Part shown: one piece after another, positions 9,175-18,468 of the stretch
Layout of the letters: every line of letters begins with the position of its first letter
Position numbering within the stretch: the first letter of the stretch is position 1
Assembly (NCBI GenBank): GCA_014804185.1
Contig: JAAVAG010000109.1
Coordinates: forward strand, 1 to 33,663
Length of the DNA stretch: 33,663 bases
Direction: 5' to 3'
Origin: Lachnospiraceae bacterium
GTDB lineage: Bacteria; Bacillota; Clostridia; Lachnospirales; Lachnospiraceae
Translations under genes and position numbers: made by a program
The notes under the pieces: generated by a model
Databases searched by the model: none
Told to the model about the DNA's origin: nothing
Seen by the model: the letters and a program-made list of their open reading frames with translations, nothing else

Positions 9175-9221
9175 TATATGCCGGATGAAGCTATCTGGCT
9201 GTACAGAAAGTGAGATAGATA

Positions 9222-9674
9222 ATGAATAAAGTTATTCTTATGGGACGTTTGACCAGGGATCCCGAGGTGAGATATTCACAGGGGGAAAATGCATTGGCTA
9301 TCGCCAGGTACACGCTTGCCGTGGACCGGAGAAATTTCCGAAACAGCGGAGATGAGAATACAGCGGATTTTATTCCCTGTGTGGCATTTGGCAAGTCGGG
9401 CGAATTTGCGGAAAAGTATTTTCATAAAGGGACCAAACTGGTTGTTTCCGGACGCATCCAGACCGGCAGTTACACCAACAAGGACGGTGTGAAAGTCTAC
9501 ACCACGGAAGTGATTGTGGACGACCAGGAGTTTGCAGAGAGCAAGAATGCTTCCTCCTCGGGCGAGGGGAACTATTCAGGCACAGGCAGCTACCGCAGGC
9601 CGGAGCCTTCCGGAGCGGTAGACGGATTTATGAACATTCCGGACGGTATTGACGAAGAACTGCCGTTTAACTGA
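9222..9674 (+). CDS. ssb: Single-stranded DNA-binding protein
   Basis: MNKVILMGRLTRDPEVRYSQGENALAIARYTLAVDR..., C-terminal acidic tip DEELPFN. Confidence 0.97.
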   Translation: MNKVILMGRLTRDPEVRYSQGENALAIARYTLAVDRRNFRNSGDENTADFIPCVAFGKSGEFAEKYFHKGTKLVVSGRIQTGSYTNKDGVKVYTTEVIVDDQEFAESKNASSSGEGNYSGTGSYRRPEPSGAVDGFMNIPDGIDEELPFN

Positions 9675-9711
9675 TTCACTTATTTTATTTTGAGAGAATG
9701 GAGGCACTGAC

Positions 9712-9975
9712 ATGGCATACAATAAAGCGGACAAAGCAGATGCGCCTATGAGAAAAAAAGGCGGCATGCGCAGAAGAAAAAAAGTTTGTGTATTTTGCGG
9801 CAAGGACAATGTCATTGACTACAAGGACACCAACAAGCTGAAAAGGTACATCTCCGAGAGAGGCAAGATCCTTCCCAGGAGAATCACAGGAAACTGTGCA
9901 AAGCATCAGAGAGCGCTGACGGTTGCGATCAAGCGCGCGCGCCACATTGCGCTGATGCCTTACGTACAGGACTGA
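9712..9975 (+). CDS. rpsR: 30S ribosomal protein S18
   Basis: [62 protein letters not shown]. Confidence 0.98.
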   Translation: MAYNKADKADAPMRKKGGMRRRKKVCVFCGKDNVIDYKDTNKLKRYISERGKILPRRITGNCAKHQRALTVAIKRARHIALMPYVQD

Positions 9976-9996
9976 ATCTGAACCATAAATACAATG

Positions 9997-10026
9997 AAAC
10001 CCGGCTTGCCAGGCAAGCCGGGTTTT
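9997..10026 (+). terminator. Rho-independent terminator of rpsF-ssb-rpsR
   Basis: AAACCCGGCTTGCC-AGGCAAGCCGGGTTTT hairpin. Confidence 0.9.
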
Positions 10027-10080
10027 ATAAGTTGCGTGTGAAAAAACAAATACGATGCTTTGAGAAAAGGAGAGAAAATT

Positions 10081-11859
10081 ATGGAAGATTTAACCGGGGT
10101 GCAATACTGTTGGAACCTGCGGGAAATGTATCCGGAAGATCAGCAGTGGAAAGAAGAAATGGAACAGGCGGTTGCAATGGCAAAGGCGCTGGCGGCGCGG
10201 AAAGGCTCTGCTGCCGGGGACGCGGAGGCGCTGCTTAAGACGGCCCGTCAGTATGAGGCGCTGCACAAAAGCCTGTCCCGGCTGTCTGTGTTTGCCCACA
10301 GCAACTTTGACCAGGATATGTCTGACGCGGCGGCGAAGGAACTTTATGAACTTGCCTCCAACCGGTATACGGAGATCGGGGAGTCGCTGTCATTTCTGGC
10401 GCCGGAACTGATGGCGTATTCGATGGAGGATTTTCTCCGGTACGCGCAGCAGCAGCCGGAACTGAAACTGTATCAGCATTTTGCCGAGGATTTTTTTGAG
10501 CGTAAGGCTCATGTACTTTCCGACGAGATGGAAGGGCTGATGGTGCGGATGAACAATCTGGGCGGCTCTTTCCGCAAGGTGTTCAATGATCTTACAGTAA
10601 ATGACATGGAATTTCCGGAGGTGAAAACGCCGGAGGGAGAGACTTATAAAGCGGATGAAACTCATTATCGCCAGGCGCTCTCCCATTCGGACCAGAGTTT
10701 CAGAAAAACCTATTATGAGGGACTGCTGGGGACTTACCGGAAGCATATCAACACATTGAGTTCGATTTATTATGGATCGGTAAAAAATGACGTTTACAGC
10801 GCAAAGAGCCGGAACTATTCCTCCGCACGGGAAAGTTCACTGGCGGCAAATCATATTCCGGAGGAGGTATATGACAACCTGATTTCCACCGTCCGGGCAA
10901 ACACCGCACCGCTGCAGGAATATGTGGCTCTGCGGAAAGAAAAGCTGGGGCTGGAGGAGTTATATTTCTCTGATCTCTTCGTGCCCCTGGTGGAGGAAAC
11001 TGACCGCCGTTACAGCTTTGAGGAGGCCTGTGACCTGGTGAAAAAGGCCGTGGCGCCTTTGGGCGAAGATTATGTACAGGTGCTGGAGCGGGCGATGAAA
11101 GAACGGTGGATCGATGTGGCGCCCAGGGAGAACAAGGTCTCGGGCGCTTACTGTACCGGTGCATACGGACATCATCCCTATGTGCTGCTGAATTTTACCG
11201 GTACTCTGGACGATGTGTTCACTCTGGCCCATGAACTCGGCCATGCAATGCACAGCTACTACAGCAATCAGAGTCAGCCCTTTATTTATGCGGGTTACAG
11301 TATTTTCTGCGCCGAGGTGGCTTCTACCCTGAATGAGCAGCTGCTCAGCGAGTATCTGTACAACCATACGGCCTCACGGCAGGAAAAGGCGCTGCTGCTC
11401 TCCAAGCGGCTGGATGATATCCGCTCTACTTTCTACCGCCAGACGATGTTTGCGGACTTTGAGCATCAGACGCACAGATGGGTGGAGGCGGGAAGTCCCC
11501 TGCTGCCGAAAAAGCTGTGCCGGCTGCACAGGGAATTAAACGAGTTATACTATGGCAGCGCTCTGCATGTAGACGATATCCTCTCCTGCGAGTGGGCCAG
11601 GATTCCCCACTTCTACCGGGCATTTTATATGTACCAGTATGCCACCGGCATTTCGGCATCCATGAGTATCGCAAAAAGGATTATTGCGGAGGGCGCCCCG
11701 GCCGTAGCCGATTACCGGCGCTTCCTGGCTGCCGGCGGTTCGGATCATCCCATACAGCTGCTGCGGATTGCCGGAGTGGATATGGCAACGCCAAAGCCGG
11801 TGCTGGATACAGTTTCTGTCTTTGCTGATACGTTGAAGGAACTCAGGACTCTGCTGTAA
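10081..11859 (+). CDS. pepF: Oligoendopeptidase F (M3B metallopeptidase)
   Basis: LAHELGHAMHSYYSNQSQPFIYAGYSIFCAEVASTLNE (HExxH plus downstream E); RBS aaaaggagag before ATG 10081. Confidence 0.94.
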   Translation: MEDLTGVQYCWNLREMYPEDQQWKEEMEQAVAMAKALAARKGSAAGDAEALLKTARQYEALHKSLSRLSVFAHSNFDQDMSDAAAKELYELASNRYTEIGESLSFLAPELMAYSMEDFLRYAQQQPELKLYQHFAEDFFERKAHVLSDEMEGLMVRMNNLGGSFRKVFNDLTVNDMEFPEVKTPEGETYKADETHYRQALSHSDQSFRKTYYEGLLGTYRKHINTLSSIYYGSVKNDVYSAKSRNYSSARESSLAANHIPEEVYDNLISTVRANTAPLQEYVALRKEKLGLEELYFSDLFVPLVEETDRRYSFEEACDLVKKAVAPLGEDYVQVLERAMKERWIDVAPRENKVSGAYCTGAYGHHPYVLLNFTGTLDDVFTLAHELGHAMHSYYSNQSQPFIYAGYSIFCAEVASTLNEQLLSEYLYNHTASRQEKALLLSKRLDDIRSTFYRQTMFADFEHQTHRWVEAGSPLLPKKLCRLHRELNELYYGSALHVDDILSCEWARIPHFYRAFYMYQYATGISASMSIAKRIIAEGAPAVADYRRFLAAGGSDHPIQLLRIAGVDMATPKPVLDTVSVFADTLKELRTLL

Positions 11860-11882
11860 TAGTGATGCAGGGATCCGAAAAG

Positions 11883-11920
11883 GAATATAAAAACACCACC
11901 TGCTACGCAGGTGGTGTGAC
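11883..11920 (-). terminator. Intrinsic terminator of the minus-strand LacI gene
   Basis: On the minus strand: CACCACCTGC-GTA-GCAGGTGGTG followed by TTTTTATA. Confidence 0.8.
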
Positions 11921-11926
11921 AACCGA

Positions 11927-12976
11927 TTATTTTACAGGTCCCGTAGAGCCACGCACCACCAGCTGTGATTCGATCAGCTGCAGGGCGGGCAGGCCGGTAT
12001 CCCCATGCGCGTTTACCGCGGCCGCCACCAGTTTCTCCGCGAAAGCTTCATAGTGGTAGTCCACACTGGTCAGTCTGGGGTTGGTCATATTGCAGATGTC
12101 GGTATTGTCAAAACCGACCACGGAAATATCCTCCGGCACGCGCAGCCCGTGTTCCAGAATACAGTTCATGGCCCCGACAGCGGCATAGTCGTTGATTCCG
12201 ATGACCGCGGTGGGAACGCTGCCGGCGGCGAAAAGTTCGTTCATCCGCAGATATCCCGTCTCATAGTCATATCCGCCATAGGTCTCGCAGAATTCTTTCC
12301 GATAGGGAATCTGATACCTGGACAGAAGCTGTTTGTAGCGCTGGCGTTTTTCGAAAGATGCCGCCACGTGATCATAACCTCCCAGAATGGCGATCTCGGT
12401 GTGCCCCAGAGAGATCAGGTGCTCCATGATCAGATCCATGGTCTGGATGGCATTGATCTGAACCCGGGAGCAGGAGGTGCCGTCCAGCTTGCCTGCCAGG
12501 ATGACAGGGACAAAATTGGAGACCTGATTCACTTTCTCCACAAAAACCGTATTGGAATTAAGATCGTCCACACGGCCGCCCACCAGAATAACGGCGTCCA
12601 CCCGCTGTTCCTCCATCAGGGAAAGCTGCTCCATCTCGTTTTCCAGCAGTCCCAGAGAGTTCTCCAGCAAAAGGGAATAGCCGTACTTCCTGGCGGCCTG
12701 TTCACAGGCCACAAACAGACCGGCGTAATAGGGGTTGCGCACATCGGCCATGATGATGCCGATCACCTGGCGCTTTGTCTCCGACAGTCCCTTTGCCAGC
12801 GCGTTGGGGCGGAAACTGTATTTATCAATAATATTCTGTACCAGTTCTCTCTTGTCCTTGCGGACGCCGGGCGCGTTTGTCAGTACTCGCGACACCGTGG
12901 AGGCGGACACTCCGGCTTCTTTGGCGATATCATAGATCGTGATTTTTCTCTCTTCAGAAAAGCGTAATGCATCCAT
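11927..12976 (-). CDS. LacI-family transcriptional regulator
   Basis: ITIYDIAKEAGVSASTVSRVLTNAPGVRKDKRELVQNIIDKYSFRPNALAKGLSETKRQ...; start moved from the ORF-track 13165 to ATG at 12976 with AGAGGAAA RBS. Confidence 0.94.
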   Translation of the reverse strand: MDALRFSEERKITIYDIAKEAGVSASTVSRVLTNAPGVRKDKRELVQNIIDKYSFRPNALAKGLSETKRQVIGIIMADVRNPYYAGLFVACEQAARKYGYSLLLENSLGLLENEMEQLSLMEEQRVDAVILVGGRVDDLNSNTVFVEKVNQVSNFVPVILAGKLDGTSCSRVQINAIQTMDLIMEHLISLGHTEIAILGGYDHVAASFEKRQRYKQLLSRYQIPYRKEFCETYGGYDYETGYLRMNELFAAGSVPTAVIGINDYAAVGAMNCILEHGLRVPEDISVVGFDNTDICNMTNPRLTSVDYHYEAFAEKLVAAAVNAHGDTGLPALQLIESQLVVRGSTGPVK

Positions 12977-13016
12977 CTTTGTTTCCTCTTGTCTGAATCT
13001 GTAAAATCCTATTTTT

Positions 13017-13044
13017 ATTATAAACAAAAAGAAATTTATTTCAA
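13017..13044 (-). promoter_or_regulatory. Promoter of the LacI-family gene
   Basis: Minus strand TTGAAA-N16-TATAAT (plus-strand TTTCAA 13039-13044 and ATTATA 13017-13022). Confidence 0.7.
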
Positions 13045-13107
13045 TCATCAGAAAGGAAAAACATGAAAATTGTGCGAACAGTGAGGAAGATACGCTTAAG
13101 AAAACAA

Positions 13108-13121
13108 AGAAATCGGTTTCA
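13108..13121. promoter_or_regulatory. Second LacI-type operator-like site
   Basis: AGAAATCGGTTTCA (reverse complement TGAAACCGATTTCT): one mismatch to TGNAANCGNTTNCA. Confidence 0.5.
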
Positions 13122-13212
13122 GATATTTTCCTATGCGGTATATAAAATAGACAAAATTTACACATTAATCATGTTGAAAATGCCGAATGTGTGAAAAGGC
13201 ATAAAAATTGTA

Positions 13213-13241
13213 TTGACAAAAATACACGCAATTATTATTAT
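13213..13241 (+). promoter_or_regulatory. Strong sigma-A promoter of the 17-kb transport/glycosidase operon
   Basis: TTGACA (13213-13218) - N17 - TATTAT (13236-13241). Confidence 0.85.
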
Positions 13242-13248
13242 GAAAATA

Positions 13249-13262
13249 TGAAACCGGTTGCA
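13249..13262. promoter_or_regulatory. LacI/cre-type operator overlapping the predicted transcription start
   Basis: TGAAACCGGTTGCA matches TGNAANCGNTTNCA exactly and lies just downstream of the -10 box. Confidence 0.75.
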
Positions 13263-13317
13263 GAATTGATTTTATATGCAAATTGAACAACCGGAATGAA
13301 AAATAAGGAGGATAATT

Positions 13318-15402
13318 ATGAAAAAGAAAGTTTTGGCGCTTATTTTGAGTGCGGTCATGGCTTTTTCACTGGCAGCCTGCGGTGACGATACGCCGGATAC
13401 TCCGAACACACCGAGTGATTCGACGCCCACCAGCGAGCAGCCCAGCGACAGCACTCCTGAGAGTGATACCCCTTCCGGAGAGCCGGTAGTGATCCGCTAC
13501 GGCACACACTGGGTACCTGAACTGGATCCCAACCACACGGACGAGGTGACCGGGGAGTACACCATGAACGAGACCAACAGACAGGCTGCTCTGACGGCAC
13601 TGCAGGCGGTCAAAGATACATATAATGTAGAATTTGAGTTTCTGCAGTATCCTGTAGATGTGCAGTCGGATCTGATGACCAGCGTGCTGGCTGGCGATCC
13701 TATCTGTGATCTGGCGCTTCTGTGGGGCGGTGTGGAGCCCACCATTCTGTCACAGAACGTGCTGCAGGATCTGAGTCCATATACGAACCTGTTTGAGGAT
13801 GAGGAAGCAGCCTGGATGCTGAAAGATTCCCTGTTCGGCGGATACTACCTGCTGAACAATGAGTTTGGAATGACCTCTTTCCCGCTGATCGTTAATATGA
13901 CCATGCTGGAAGCGGTGGATTCCCTGAAAGATGAAAACGGCAAGACTATCTACCCTACGGATCTGTTTGAAAAGGGTGAGTGGACCTGGAGCAATTTCAA
14001 GGATTATCTGCAGAAAGTTCAGGCGTACTACGCAAATGTGGATGGCCCGGACGGAGCGGTATATGATTATGTGCAGGCTTATGAAACCGATTTCCGCTAT
14101 GCGGGTCTGGCTGCCGTACATGCAAACGGCGGAGCGATCTTCGCCGGCAGTGTTTCCGCCGATTCCGATGAGGCCATTGAGGCGGTGAACTTTATCAAAG
14201 AATTGATGGACGCTAACCTGCTGACCAACTGCGGACTGTATGACAACGGCTATGTGCCCGAGTGGTGCCGCGGCGGCGATGACTTCAGACGCGGAGCCAC
14301 CGTGTTTACCGACGCTCCCGGATGGAATGTCGCATGGTATGCGGACGGATGCGCAGAGCGGGGTGAGAGCATCGGCATTATTCCCTGGCCTATGCCGGAC
14401 GATGCGACCCTGGACAGCGATACTTATATGCAGAGCACCAACGGCGGCAACAGTGTAGCCGTTCTGAAAGGCGTCAGCCCGGAGAAGACAGAACTTGCCC
14501 TGAAGTCCTATATTCTCTACTGGCAGACTTATTACAAGGCTTTGGCAGGGGTGGACAGCGTGGCGGATTATCAGGCGGCTGCGGCGCTGTCCGATGTGGC
14601 CAATTACGGTGTGGATCTCTACAATGAAAATTACGGCGATGCGCTGATTGACTGCTATACTTTCATTCAGGGACATATCAACACCAACTATGCTAACCTG
14701 ATGGGATTGTGGGAGGACGGCAGCAACCACAATCAGTGGACAGAGATCCTGGGCAAATCCCTGATGGGCGTAGAGGGCATGAGTTCCTACGATGTGGCCA
14801 TCAAGGCAAACCTGTCTAACCTGACCAACAAGACGGATGAGATCGCTGCAATCCTGAAGACGGAGGGCGTTAATGATAACCAGGCTCCCAGCGTGACCAA
14901 AGAGAATGCGGTTCTCGCCGCGGGAACGGATGCTTCCAGTGTGGACTGGACACAGTACTTTACCGCAGAGGACGGCGTGGACGGCGTGATCAATGTTACG
15001 GCGGACAATATCACGGTCAGCGATGATCTGGATCTGAGCACACCGGGACTTTACGAGAAAGCTGTGGCTGTCAAGGTTTCTGACAAGTCTGATAATGAAA
15101 AAGAAGAGAAGATCAATGTGACGGTATATGATCCGGACAACACCGAGGCTCCCACTGTTGCGGCCAAGGGGGAACTGCCTGAGATCGCGGTAAATACCGA
15201 AACCTCCGGCATTAACTGGAGCGACTATCTGGAGACCGCGGAGGATGCGGACGGACTGGACATCAAGAGCAGCGTTACGGCTGATTTGTCCGAACTGGAT
15301 ACGACCACACCGGGCGCTTACAATGTGAAGCTGACCGTGACCGACTATGCGGGCAACACCGCTGATATCACGGTGGAAGTCACAGTGGCTGCGGCGGAAT
15401 AA
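13318..15402 (+). CDS. Extracellular solute-binding lipoprotein (ABC importer) with two C-terminal Ig-like (DUF5011-like) domains
   Basis: Lipobox LAAC; Thr/Pro/Ser-rich linker; family-1 SBP body; tandem QAPSVTKENAVL...DLSTPGLYEKAVAVKVSDKSDN and EAPTVAAKGELP...DTTTPGAYNVKLTVTDYAGNTADITVEVTV. Confidence 0.85.
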   Translation: MKKKVLALILSAVMAFSLAACGDDTPDTPNTPSDSTPTSEQPSDSTPESDTPSGEPVVIRYGTHWVPELDPNHTDEVTGEYTMNETNRQAALTALQAVKDTYNVEFEFLQYPVDVQSDLMTSVLAGDPICDLALLWGGVEPTILSQNVLQDLSPYTNLFEDEEAAWMLKDSLFGGYYLLNNEFGMTSFPLIVNMTMLEAVDSLKDENGKTIYPTDLFEKGEWTWSNFKDYLQKVQAYYANVDGPDGAVYDYVQAYETDFRYAGLAAVHANGGAIFAGSVSADSDEAIEAVNFIKELMDANLLTNCGLYDNGYVPEWCRGGDDFRRGATVFTDAPGWNVAWYADGCAERGESIGIIPWPMPDDATLDSDTYMQSTNGGNSVAVLKGVSPEKTELALKSYILYWQTYYKALAGVDSVADYQAAAALSDVANYGVDLYNENYGDALIDCYTFIQGHINTNYANLMGLWEDGSNHNQWTEILGKSLMGVEGMSSYDVAIKANLSNLTNKTDEIAAILKTEGVNDNQAPSVTKENAVLAAGTDASSVDWTQYFTAEDGVDGVINVTADNITVSDDLDLSTPGLYEKAVAVKVSDKSDNEKEEKINVTVYDPDNTEAPTVAAKGELPEIAVNTETSGINWSDYLETAEDADGLDIKSSVTADLSELDTTTPGAYNVKLTVTDYAGNTADITVEVTVAAAE

Positions 15403-15448
15403 AACGAATAGAAATCGAGCAGATCCGGCACAAAGATACAGAGACAAC

Positions 15449-15483
15449 ATAAGGGCAGGCGGCAGGATGCTTCCTGCCCTTAT
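15449..15483 (+). other. Intercistronic stem-loop between the two solute-binding protein genes
   Basis: ATAAGGGCAGG - 13 nt loop - CCTGCCCTTAT, 11-bp perfect stem, no T run. Confidence 0.75.
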
Positions 15484-15538
15484 TGACTGAAATTTTAGCA
15501 GTATTTAACGGAAACAGAGAACTGAGAGAGGTAGGCTT

Positions 15539-18466
15539 ATGAAATCTGGCAGAATTATGAAAATAGGAGGCTGCATTGTCCTGGCTGTCCTACTGCTTCT
15601 GGCCGCAGGGCTTATGCTGAATAGCAGTTCCAAACAGGGGGAGAATGCCGTGCCGCAGGCCGGTGTGGTTTCTTATGAGGAGAGTTATCAGCAGTATCTT
15701 TCCGGAAACGGATATGAGGGCGTGCTGTCGGAAGATGTGGTCGAGGTCAATATTACGGATTACAAGACCTCCGGCGGCATGGAGGCTTATTTGGGGGAAG
15801 AGGGAATCATTACCGAGGACAACGGTACGATTACCTGGAACTTTAAGGTGGGGAAAGCGGGATTTTATAATCTGGAACTGGGTTATATCGCGCTTCCGGG
15901 AACCACTTCCGATATTCAGAGAAAAATTTACATAGACGGTGAGATCCCGTATGACGCTCTGTCCCAGGTTGTGATCAGCAGATACTGGGCGGACGAGGAT
16001 ATAAAGATTAAGAATGACAATGAGATCCGCCCCGGAAGCTATGAGATTTATTCCGAGGTTGCATGGTTTGTTGAGGATTATGAGAGACGGAACAATGAGC
16101 CCCTGATTTTCTATCTGGAGGCGGGCAGCCACAGCATTTCCTTTGAGGTGATCAAGGAGCCGCTGGAATTTACCTCCCTGACATTCAGGGCTATGAAGGA
16201 AATTCCCGCCTATGCGGATGCCATACAGGAGCTGAAAAATACATATGCGGTCTATACCGGAGAAAATCTGGTGGGACAGGCGGAGCGCAGAGAGGGCGCA
16301 ACTACGGGAATCGTGAAGAGTTCGTCCTCCATCAATATTCAGAAGAACTATTCCGACAGTTCTCTGGAGCCGTATCATCCCTATCACATCGTGTATAACA
16401 CCATCGGTGCGGCAAACTGGTCCAAACCGGGGGATTCCATCACGTGGGTGGTGAATGTGGAAGAGGAGGGGCTGTATGAACTGACCTTTAAGGGAAGACA
16501 GAACAGAAACCGCGGCGTCACCAGCTGCCGCAGGCTTTATGTCAACGGGGAAGTGCCTTACGCGGAGATGATGTCCATCGGATTTTCTTATCAGAGCGGA
16601 ATGAACTGCTATACGGTGGCGGACGAAGAGGGAAATCCCTATCTGTTTCATCTTGTGGCAGGGGAAAACACCATCACTCTGGAGAATGTGATGGGGCCTA
16701 TGGGAGGCATTATCACACAGGTGGAGGAGAGCATGGGAGAACTGAACCGCCTGTATCTGAAAGTGATACAGCTGACCGGTCAGGCGCCCAGCAAGTTTAT
16801 CGACTATGAGATCGTAAAGAATATACCCGAGTTTACGGAACAGATGGAGGAACAGAACCGGATTCTGACCGAAATCGTGAATGAGATCGTGGAGATCACC
16901 GGAGAAAAGGGTGAGAATACCACTCTTCTGGAAAAAATGGCCACCCAGGCCCAGCGGCTGGCGGAGGATCCTGAGGGGGTAACGGAGGAACTGAATCAGT
17001 TAAAGAATAATATTTCCGCCCTGGGCACATGGCTTGTGAATGTGGCGGATATGCCCCTGGAGGTGGATTATCTGGTGGTGTCGGCGCCGGGAAGCGAACT
17101 TCCTCCCGCGCAGGATTCTTTCTGGGCAGGATTGTGGAACGGCACGGTAAGGTTTTTCTCCACCTTTGTGGTAAAGGACAGTCAGATTTCGGAGGATACC
17201 GGAAGCGGAGAGAAGTCCATCAAGGTGTGGCTGGCATCCTACGGCAAGGAGCAGGCGCAGATGATCCAGAATATGATCGATGAGGATTTCACGCCCAATC
17301 AGGATATTTCGGTGAACCTGCAGCTGATCCCTGTGGACGTGGTGCTGCGGGCGGCTCTGGCGGGAAACGGACCCGATGTGGTCATCGGACTGGGGCAGGG
17401 AACTCTGCAGGATTTTGCCATGCGGAACGCTATTGTGGATCTCTCCAAGCTGGAGGGATATGGCAAGGCCACGGAGAGATTTTATCAGAGCACACTGGAT
17501 TCCGCCTCTTTCCAGGGAGGAGTGTATGGAATTCCCGAGCAGGCCACCTTTATGATGCTCTTTACCAGGGACGATATTCTGGAGGAACTGGGCCTGAAAG
17601 CGCCGGAGACCTGGGTGGAACTGCTGGAGATGATCCCGGAACTGCAGAAGAACAATTATAATGTATATATACCCAACGTTCAGCAGACGGAGAATTCTCT
17701 GATCGGGACTTCCATCGATTACAATATGCATCTCTACCAATCCCTTGTACTGCAGAACGGCGGAGACGTTTATCTGGGCGAAAACAATGATTACGGAATT
17801 GAGAGCGGCCTGGCTTCCGATGAGGCCATGGAGGCGTTTAAGAATTACACAGACTTCTTTACCAGCTATGGTCTGGCTGTGCAGCTTGACTTTGCCAACC
17901 GGTTCAGAACCGGGGAGGTACCGGTGGGAGTGATCAATTATACGATGTTCAACGCGCTGGAGATTTTTGCGCCGGAGATCAAGGGACTGTGGAGCTTCCA
18001 TCCCATGCCGGGGGTACGGCAGGAGGACGGCAGTCTGGACAATCAGTTCGTAGTGGATACCGTGCAGTCGGTGATCATGAGCGCAAGCAGAGACGTGGAC
18101 GCGTCATGGGCTTTCCTGCAGTGGTGGACCGGTACGGAGACACAACTCTCCTTTGCCAATTCCCTGGAAGCGCTGATGGGAACCAGCGCCAGATATGCCG
18201 CGGCGGATCCCCAGGTGCTTGGCCAGCTGCCCTGGAGCAATGTGGAACTAGAGAGTCTGCTGGGACAGTTTGAGCATACCAGCGGTATTCCGGCAGTTCC
18301 GGGCAATTACATGACGACCCGTATGGTGCAGTATGCTTTTAACGATGTGGTGTCGGATCATGCGAATCCCAGAGAGACGCTGTATCTGAATGTCAAGGAC
18401 ATAAACGAGGAACTTGACAGAAAACGCAAGGAACTGCATCTGTCTACATTGGAAGGGAGTGAGTGA
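15539..18466 (+). CDS. Large membrane-anchored solute-binding protein with duplicated N-terminal CBM-like beta-sandwich modules
   Basis: N-terminal TM without lipobox cysteine; repeated motif ITWNFKVGKAGFYNLELGY..RKIYIDGEIPYDAL / ITWVVNVEEEGLYELTFKG..RRLYVNGEVPYAEM; C-terminal family-1 SBP (KVWLASYGKEQAQMIQNMIDEDF...GNGPDVVIG...YGIPEQ). Confidence 0.75.
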   Translation: MKSGRIMKIGGCIVLAVLLLLAAGLMLNSSSKQGENAVPQAGVVSYEESYQQYLSGNGYEGVLSEDVVEVNITDYKTSGGMEAYLGEEGIITEDNGTITWNFKVGKAGFYNLELGYIALPGTTSDIQRKIYIDGEIPYDALSQVVISRYWADEDIKIKNDNEIRPGSYEIYSEVAWFVEDYERRNNEPLIFYLEAGSHSISFEVIKEPLEFTSLTFRAMKEIPAYADAIQELKNTYAVYTGENLVGQAERREGATTGIVKSSSSINIQKNYSDSSLEPYHPYHIVYNTIGAANWSKPGDSITWVVNVEEEGLYELTFKGRQNRNRGVTSCRRLYVNGEVPYAEMMSIGFSYQSGMNCYTVADEEGNPYLFHLVAGENTITLENVMGPMGGIITQVEESMGELNRLYLKVIQLTGQAPSKFIDYEIVKNIPEFTEQMEEQNRILTEIVNEIVEITGEKGENTTLLEKMATQAQRLAEDPEGVTEELNQLKNNISALGTWLVNVADMPLEVDYLVVSAPGSELPPAQDSFWAGLWNGTVRFFSTFVVKDSQISEDTGSGEKSIKVWLASYGKEQAQMIQNMIDEDFTPNQDISVNLQLIPVDVVLRAALAGNGPDVVIGLGQGTLQDFAMRNAIVDLSKLEGYGKATERFYQSTLDSASFQGGVYGIPEQATFMMLFTRDDILEELGLKAPETWVELLEMIPELQKNNYNVYIPNVQQTENSLIGTSIDYNMHLYQSLVLQNGGDVYLGENNDYGIESGLASDEAMEAFKNYTDFFTSYGLAVQLDFANRFRTGEVPVGVINYTMFNALEIFAPEIKGLWSFHPMPGVRQEDGSLDNQFVVDTVQSVIMSASRDVDASWAFLQWWTGTETQLSFANSLEALMGTSARYAAADPQVLGQLPWSNVELESLLGQFEHTSGIPAVPGNYMTTRMVQYAFNDVVSDHANPRETLYLNVKDINEELDRKRKELHLSTLEGSE

Positions 18467-18468
18467 AG

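Noticed and set aside
12005-12967. 320-aa + strand ORF opposite the LacI gene
   Set aside because: The minus-strand LacI protein is unambiguous with its own promoter, RBS and terminator.
12977-13165. N-terminal extension of the LacI ORF (MCKFCLFYIPHRKISETDFF...)
   Set aside because: Passes through the likely lacI promoter and has no RBS; real start is at 12976.
13750-15450. 566-aa minus-strand ORF opposite the first SBP gene
   Set aside because: Antisense shadow of a well-supported + strand gene; composition (His/Arg/Ile rich) and lack of recognisable motifs fit an artefact of codon bias.
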